This document shows positions 59,260-64,000 of a DNA stretch of 64,000 nucleotides, one piece after another (within the stretch, counting starts at the first letter, position 1; each line of letters opens with the position of its first letter). The stretch is from Sphingobium subterraneum (GTDB lineage: Bacteria > Pseudomonadota > Alphaproteobacteria > Sphingomonadales > Sphingomonadaceae). A program made the translations under genes and the position numbers. The notes under the pieces are model-generated. The model was not told the DNA's origin. It searched no databases and saw only the letters and a program-made list of their open reading frames with translations. The DNA is taken from NCBI RefSeq assembly GCF_014199435.1, contig NZ_JACIJP010000004.1, forward strand, positions 124,001 through 188,000, read 5' to 3'.

Positions 59260-59278
59260 CTCTCGTTGTCAGGTGTCT

Positions 59279-59686
59279 TCACGCCGCGCTGTGGCGGTGC
59301 GCAAAACCTGTGAAATAAGCGCGCAGGGTTGCATCCTCGATCGGGGCGACGATCGCTGCCACCTGATCTTCCAGCGAACGGGCCGCTCCCCCATCGCCAC
59401 CGGACTCAAACCCCATTGACCATTGCGCGAAGGATCGGCTGGCAATCGGCGTATCGCCCAGCGTCACGATGCCCATGTGGCGAGGATCGCGCGCGATGCG
59501 ATCGAACGTCATTTTTACGACGTCCCTTTCCCCTTCGAGCGCCTGGAGGAAGCGACGGCCGCCCACGACGAGCATCCCCGTTATGCCTTTGGCTGCGTTG
59601 CTCCTCTGCGCGGCGGCAAGAAGACGGCTCAATTCGTCGGCCGATAAAAGCGTTCGAGCAGTACTGATATAAAGTATGCGATGCAT
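59279..59686 (-). CDS. BLUF-domain blue-light sensor
   Basis: A 135-residue single-domain BLUF protein that binds FAD. The photochemical residues are present: Tyr6 in ILYIS, Asn30, and Gln48 in FLQALEG; the Trp/Met pair sits in SFAQWSMGF (Trp89, Met91). There is no output domain, so it must act through a partner, perhaps nearby or elsewhere. With the photolyase it suggests the organism responds to light. It is flanked by the micro-ORF region and a thioredoxin-like gene. Confidence 0.92.
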   Translation of the reverse strand: MHRILYISTARTLLSADELSRLLAAAQRSNAAKGITGMLVVGGRRFLQALEGERDVVKMTFDRIARDPRHMGIVTLGDTPIASRSFAQWSMGFESGGDGGAARSLEDQVAAIVAPIEDATLRAYFTGFAHRHSAA

Positions 59687-59852
59687 GGGCGTCTCCGAAC
59701 AGCCCCCCGCTCCCGTAATAGGCAGAAAACCTTAAGCTACTGCTAATACTGCATAATTTTGGGGTTCAGACCTTTTCCGCCTTGCCCGCCAGGAACCCCT
59801 GCCGGTTCAAGCGCCACTGGTGACCTGTCCCACTGGCCGCAAATTTCCGCGG

Positions 59853-60374
59853 TCACACCCATTGCGCCAGCCAGTCGGCCAGCGCCTGCGGAGTCATGTG
59901 GCGGGCGTCGGACAGGGCGAAGATACGATCCTTGTTGATCAACCGGTCGGTACGCGGATCGATGACCAGCAGGGCAGGGACACCCGCGAGCTTCTCGATA
60001 CCGTAACGGCGCGGGATCTGCTGGTTCTTGTCCATGCGTCCGACGTCGATCGTAACCACCTCATAATGCCGGGCGAGGAAGGCCTTGACCTCCGGCACAT
60101 TCATGATCCCGGCGAGCACGCGGCAGTCGCCGCACCAGTTGCCGCCCAGGTCGACGAGCAGCGTCTTGCCGCGCGCCTTCGCGCGCCCCTTGGCCGCCGC
60201 GAACGCACGGTCGGCGTCGGCCTTTTCGTTATAGGGTAGGGGGAGGGGTTGCTGAAGCTGGTCGATCGACGAGATGCGTACGCGCGGCGCCGGTGCGGCC
60301 GGAGCGGCAGAGGACAGGATCAGCGCGGTCAGAGCGCCGGACAGGAAAAAGCTGCGAAACGGCGTGTGTGTCAT
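59853..60374 (-). CDS. Exported thioredoxin-like protein
   Basis: A 173-residue periplasmic protein with a signal peptide (about 1-29) and a thioredoxin fold. The active site is GNWCGDC with Cys81 and Cys84, and the cis-Pro region is GVPALLVIDP. The ATG at 60374 fits the signal; an extension to 60431 is not supported. The partner is unknown. Confidence 0.87.
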   Translation of the reverse strand: MTHTPFRSFFLSGALTALILSSAAPAAPAPRVRISSIDQLQQPLPLPYNEKADADRAFAAAKGRAKARGKTLLVDLGGNWCGDCRVLAGIMNVPEVKAFLARHYEVVTIDVGRMDKNQQIPRRYGIEKLAGVPALLVIDPRTDRLINKDRIFALSDARHMTPQALADWLAQWV

Positions 60375-60512
60375 GGCATTCGTCCTCGTCGTAGCCCACC
60401 CATGCTCCGCACATAAGAACGCTGCCCCCATGATAAAAGACCCGCCGCGATGCCGGAGCGCCGCGACGGGTCAGACTTTCCTCCCCAGGAAAGATCGGTA
60501 TGTCCGGTTGCC

Positions 60513-60665
60513 TCAGCCGAGACGGCCCAGGCGGTGATAGAGGTTCACGAACTTCACCGATTCCGGCTTGTCCTCAATCACCTTGATGTAATGCTGGACC
60601 GCTTCCTTGAGCAGGGCGAAATCCTCCGTCGAAAAGATCGGGCGGGCACGTGCTGGTTCGGTCAT
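60513..60665 (-). CDS. 50-residue protein downstream of isocitrate lyase
   Basis: A small ORF of 50 codons on the aceA strand, 72 bases after the aceA stop. It is helix-rich, with charged pairs (for example STEDFALLKEAVQHYIKVI) and no signal or membrane segment. No family was recognised. Its codon use matches its neighbours (GC-rich third positions), which supports it being real. It may be co-transcribed with aceA. Confidence 0.7.
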   Translation of the reverse strand: MTEPARARPIFSTEDFALLKEAVQHYIKVIEDKPESVKFVNLYHRLGRLG

Positions 60666-60737
60666 TGCATGTCTCCAGACAGAAAAGGTCGAAGGGCGGT
60701 GGTCCGGAGCGTCTGCCCCGGACCGGCCCTGTCCGCG

Positions 60738-62333
60738 TTACGCCGCGAACTGGTTCATTGTGTTGTGAACGCCACCGGCTTTCAAGGCCGCTTCGCCCGC
60801 AAAATATTCCTTGTGGTCGTCGCCGATGTCGCTGCCCGACATGTTCTGGTGTTTGACGCAGGCGATACCCTGGCGGATTTCCTGACGCTGCACGCCCAGA
60901 ACATAGCCCAGCATGCCCGCTTCGCCGAAATATTCCTTCGCCAGATTGTCGGTCGACAGCGCGGCGGTGTGGTACGTCGGCAGCGTGATGAGGTGATGGA
61001 AAATGCCTGCCCGCTTGGCCGCATCGCGCTGGAAGGTGCGAATGCGCTCATCGGCTTCGGCGCCCAGTTCGGTGCCGTCATAATCGACGCTCATCAGCTT
61101 GGCGCGGTCGTAGGCCGACACGTCCTTGCCTGCTTCGACCCAGGCGTCATAAACCTGCTGGCGGAAATTCAGCGTCCAGTTGAACGACGGCGAATTGTTA
61201 TAGACCAGCTTCGCGTTGGGAACGACTTCGCGGATGCGATCGACCATGCCCGCGATCTGCTCGATATGCGGCTTCTCGGTCTCGATCCACAGCAGGTCTG
61301 CGCCGTTCTGGAGCGAGTTGATGCAATCGAGCACGCAGCGATCCTCGCCCGTTCCGGCGCGGAACTGGTACAGGTTGCTTGGCAGGCGCTTGGGCCGCAT
61401 CAGCTTGCCGCCACGGTTGATGATGACGTCGCCATTGGCTTGCGCAATGTCCGAAATCTCTTCGCAATCGAGGAAGCTGTTGTACTGGTCGCCGATGTCG
61501 CCCGGTTCCTTGGAGAACGCGATCTGCTTGGTCAGGCCAGCGCCGAGCGAGTCGGTGCGCGTGACGATGATGCCATCCTCGACGCCCAGTTCCAGGAACG
61601 CATAGCGGCAGGCGCGAACCTTCGCGAGGAAGTCCTCGTGCGGGACGGTCACCTTGCCGTCCTGGTGGCCGCACTGCTTTTCGTCCGAAACCTGATTTTC
61701 GATCTGCAGTGCGCAGGCGCCCGCCTCGATCATCTTCTTGGCGAGGAGGTAGGTTGCTTCCGCATTGCCGAAGCCCGCGTCGATATCCGCGATGATCGGA
61801 ACGACGTGCGTTTCGTAATTGTCGATGGCGTGCAGCAGGCGCTGTTCCTCGACCTGATTGCCCGCTTCGCGTGCCGCGTCGATTTCGCGGTACATCATGC
61901 CCAGTTCGCGGGCATCCGCCTGACGCAGGAAGGTGTAAAGTTCCTCGATCAGCGCGGGAACGCTGGTCTTCTCGTGCATCGACTGGTCGGGCAGGGGGCC
62001 GAACTCGCTGCGCAGCGCCGCGACCATCCAGCCGGACAGGTACAGATAGCGGCTCTTGGTCGTGCCGAAATGCTTCTTGATGGAGATCATCTTCTGCTGG
62101 CCGATAAAGCCGTGCCAGCAGCCCAGCGACTGCGTGTAGTTGGCCGGATCGGCGTCGTAGGCGGCCATGTCGGCGCGCATGATCTTCGCGGTGTAGCGCG
62201 CGATGTCGAGGCCGGTCTGGAAGCGGTTCTGCAAACGCATGCGCGCAACCGACTCGGCGCTGATGCCATCCCATGTGCCGTTCTGGGCGCTGATGAGCTG
62301 CTGCGTCTTGGTGATGTGATCCTGATAGGACAT
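60738..62333 (-). CDS. aceA: Isocitrate lyase
   Basis: The glyoxylate-bypass enzyme that splits isocitrate into glyoxylate and succinate. It has 531 residues, the length of the longer (Pseudomonas-type) ICL class. The catalytic loop KQCGH is at 219-223 with Cys221. The ATG follows CGGAG. Malate synthase is not in the window. It is divergent from its likely regulator, with the operator between. Confidence 0.96.
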   Translation of the reverse strand: MSYQDHITKTQQLISAQNGTWDGISAESVARMRLQNRFQTGLDIARYTAKIMRADMAAYDADPANYTQSLGCWHGFIGQQKMISIKKHFGTTKSRYLYLSGWMVAALRSEFGPLPDQSMHEKTSVPALIEELYTFLRQADARELGMMYREIDAAREAGNQVEEQRLLHAIDNYETHVVPIIADIDAGFGNAEATYLLAKKMIEAGACALQIENQVSDEKQCGHQDGKVTVPHEDFLAKVRACRYAFLELGVEDGIIVTRTDSLGAGLTKQIAFSKEPGDIGDQYNSFLDCEEISDIAQANGDVIINRGGKLMRPKRLPSNLYQFRAGTGEDRCVLDCINSLQNGADLLWIETEKPHIEQIAGMVDRIREVVPNAKLVYNNSPSFNWTLNFRQQVYDAWVEAGKDVSAYDRAKLMSVDYDGTELGAEADERIRTFQRDAAKRAGIFHHLITLPTYHTAALSTDNLAKEYFGEAGMLGYVLGVQRQEIRQGIACVKHQNMSGSDIGDDHKEYFAGEAALKAGGVHNTMNQFAA

Positions 62334-62421
62334 GGGAAACTCCGTTAGCCAGTGCGATTCTGTCGACCGGGGTACGGGATAATGGTGCGCTGCAAAATCA
62401 TTTTGAAGTCGACTTGTCAGA

Positions 62422-62452
62422 CTTTACAAGATATCATTGTAAAGTTGTAAAG
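62422..62452. promoter_or_regulatory. Operator with three half-sites between aceA and its regulator
   Basis: CTTTACAA (62422-62429), GATATCA spacer, TTGTAAAG (62437-62444) form a perfect inverted repeat. A second TTGTAAAG (62445-62452) follows at once as a direct repeat. It lies 20 bases before the regulator ATG and near the aceA promoter region. RamB, a relative of this regulator in corynebacteria, binds a similar AAAGTTTGCAAA site on aceA. Binding is inferred. Confidence 0.75.
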
Positions 62453-62471
62453 AGCTAGACAGGGGCCAGTT

Positions 62472-63887
62472 ATGGCGAACGAACGTCCGGTTTTCATGGG
62501 GCCACGCCTCAAGCGCCTGCGGCGGGAACTGGGTTTGACCCAGGCGAACATGGCCGCCGACCTCGATATTTCGTCGTCTTATGTTGCGCTGCTCGAACGC
62601 AATCAGCGGCCGCTCACGGCCGACATGCTCCTCCGGCTCGCGCGCGTCTACAAGATGGACATGTCCGATCTCGCGGGCGACGGGGGCGCGGATTACAGCG
62701 CGCGCCTGCAAGCCGTGCTCCGCGACTCGATGTTCGGCGACATCGATTTGCCCGCGCTGGAGGTTGCCGACGTAGCTACCAGCTATCCGGGCATTACCGA
62801 GGCGCTGCTGCGGCTCTATATCCTGTACCAGGAGGAGCTGCTGGCGCTGGCCGACCGCAGCGCGGATGGGGAAGGGGATATGGCCCCGGCGGACGACTCC
62901 GATCCGGTGGCGGAGGCGCGACGGTTTCTCGCCGCGCGGCGGAATTTTTTCGGAGGCCTTGATGAAGCGGCCGAGCGGCTTGCCGGGCTGGTAAGCGAAC
63001 AGGGTGGGCTGGCCGGTCATCTGAAGGCGCGTCACAGCCTGCGCGTGCGCCGTATTCCGCCCGATGTAATGGCGGGGGCGCTGCGCCGCTACGACCGGCA
63101 CCGCGACGAGATCCTCCTCGATGACACGCTCGACATGGCGAGCCAGACCTTCCAGATCGCGCTGCAGCTGGTCTACCTCGAAATGCAGGCGGAGGTCGAT
63201 GCGGTGTTGCAGGAGGGCCATTTCGCCTCCGACACCGGCAGGCGCCTGACGCGCCGCGCGTTGGCGAGCTATGCGGCGGCCGCCATCCTGATGCCCTACA
63301 CCGCCTTCGCCCGCGCCGCGGAAAAGCGGCATTACGATGTGGAGGCGCTGGGTCGCCAGTTCGGCACCAGCTTCGAGCAGACCGCCCACCGCCTTACGAC
63401 CCTGCAAAAGCCGGGGCAGGAGCGCGTGCCGTTTTTCTTCATCCGGCTGGACGCGGCCGGGAACGTGTCGAAGCGCCTCGACGGGGCGGGCTTTCCGTTC
63501 GCGCGGCATGGCGGCGGCTGCCCCTTGTGGTCGGTGCATCATGTGTTCCGCACCCCGCGCGAGATTGTCACGCAATGGCTGGAGCTGCCTGACGGCAAAC
63601 GCTTTTTCTCGATCGCGCGCACGGTAACGTCCGGCGGCGGGGCCTATGGCGCGCCGAAGGTCGAGCGTGCCATCGCGCTGGGTTGCGCGGCCGAACATGC
63701 CGATCGCCTGATTTATACCCGCACCCCTGTGGTTCAGAGGCCTGACGAGGCCACACCCATCGGCGTTACCTGTCGTTTGTGCCACCGGACGCAGTGCACG
63801 GCGCGCTCGGCTCCCCCGATCGGGCGACTCCTGCTGCCCGATGACTTCCGGCGAACCACCGCGCCTTTCGGTTTTGCGGACAGTTGA
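62472..63887 (+). CDS. XRE-family short-chain acyl-CoA regulator (RamB/ScfR type)
   Basis: A 471-residue DNA-binding regulator. An N-terminal helix-turn-helix (about 10-66, LKRLRRELGLTQANMAADL) is followed by a long ligand-binding region. It ends with a Cys motif CRLCHRTQC that is typical of the RamB/MccR family, which senses acetate or propionate-derived signals. Its position next to aceA and over the shared operator suggests it controls the glyoxylate cycle and itself. Confidence 0.88.
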   Translation: MANERPVFMGPRLKRLRRELGLTQANMAADLDISSSYVALLERNQRPLTADMLLRLARVYKMDMSDLAGDGGADYSARLQAVLRDSMFGDIDLPALEVADVATSYPGITEALLRLYILYQEELLALADRSADGEGDMAPADDSDPVAEARRFLAARRNFFGGLDEAAERLAGLVSEQGGLAGHLKARHSLRVRRIPPDVMAGALRRYDRHRDEILLDDTLDMASQTFQIALQLVYLEMQAEVDAVLQEGHFASDTGRRLTRRALASYAAAAILMPYTAFARAAEKRHYDVEALGRQFGTSFEQTAHRLTTLQKPGQERVPFFFIRLDAAGNVSKRLDGAGFPFARHGGGCPLWSVHHVFRTPREIVTQWLELPDGKRFFSIARTVTSGGGAYGAPKVERAIALGCAAEHADRLIYTRTPVVQRPDEATPIGVTCRLCHRTQCTARSAPPIGRLLLPDDFRRTTAPFGFADS

Positions 63888-64000
63888 CTGGCGGCAAGAG
63901 ACGTTCCGGGCCGGAAACGGGGACGACCCAGCGCGGATGGCGCGATAGCAACGATTGTAACAAAAGCGCCGTTAACATTCTGGCAAGATCTCCCCGTCTA

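Larger units (their letters stand above)
58885..59278. other. Hairpin-rich intergenic region with a micro-ORF
   Basis: About 390 bases without a long ORF. It contains a micro-ORF at 59045, a strong ribosome site, a 7-base hairpin (ACGACGC/GCGTCGT, 59102-59118) directly after the micro-ORF stop and a larger stem at 59226-59259. The stretch upstream (58915-58940) is AT-rich, fitting a promoter. It may encode a small regulatory RNA that also has a peptide. Confidence 0.55.

Noticed and set aside
60450..62348. A 632-residue plus-strand frame opposite aceA
   Set aside because: A shadow of the aceA codons; it has no motifs and would overlap the 50-residue gene and the thioredoxin region.

Overview
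This 64 kb window is ordinary, gene-dense chromosome from a high-GC alphaproteobacterium, most likely of the order Sphingomonadales (Sphingomonas/Sphingobium-like). This rests on the gene content and order, the style of the proteins (RNase E with an acidic insertion and a GWW tail, PanB, YfgM-BamB-Der, an XseB-IspA-CoaD-cyclophilin-QueA run), and two palindromic intergenic elements of a type I associate with sphingomonad genomes. No rRNA, tRNA, CRISPR array, insertion sequence, phage or plasmid gene was found. Almost all genes are housekeeping.

Layout. 1-5.8 kb: end of dnaN, then DsbA-like and M48 protease genes (coupled) and rne. 6.4-12.2 kb: cell wall amidase, PBP1A, release factor 2 and a lipoprotein methyltransferase, all on plus. 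12.3-19.4 kb: a Tad/Flp pilus operon on minus (cpaA-B-C-D-E, tadB, tadC) that lacks the CpaF motor ATPase and any pilin. 19.5-22.3 kb: FAD oxidoreductase, YegP-like protein, MobA, a small membrane protein and RppH. 22.6-25.6 kb: the two-subunit 2-oxoacid:ferredoxin oxidoreductase. 25.7-29 kb: membrane protein, photolyase, nitronate monooxygenase-like protein. 29-35.4 kb: branched-chain amino acid genes (leuA; ilvB-unknown-ilvN-ilvC) with yceI between them. 35.5-42 kb: miaA, serB, guaA, RidA, GFA, ArsC-like, Rrf2 regulator and panB. 41.8-46 kb: yfgM-bamB-der-tusA and an Hpt protein. 46-51.5 kb: DUF418 protein, BioC-like methyltransferase, GNAT, purL, MliC-like lipoprotein. 51.7-58.2 kb: xseB-ispA-coaD-ppiase-queA, a DUF3617 lipoprotein and uvrB. 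58.3-64 kb: lipoprotein, an unusual micro-ORF locus, BLUF photoreceptor, thioredoxin-like protein, isocitrate lyase with a 50-residue companion, and its divergent regulator.

The most interesting items are small. (1) A 17-codon leader peptide upstream of leuA carries five Leu codons, including three consecutive ones of non-CTG type, next to two mutually exclusive stem structures: a good candidate for leucine attenuation. (2) An 18-codon micro-ORF at 59045 sits behind a 14-base exact complement of the 16S rRNA 3' end and inside a hairpin-rich region of about 390 bases with no other gene. (3) The divergent aceA/regulator gap has three copies of an 8-base half-site. (4) A 113-residue unknown gene is translationally coupled between ilvB and ilvN. 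(5) The genome is very compact: miaA and serB share a CATG start, and two convergent pairs share their stop codons.
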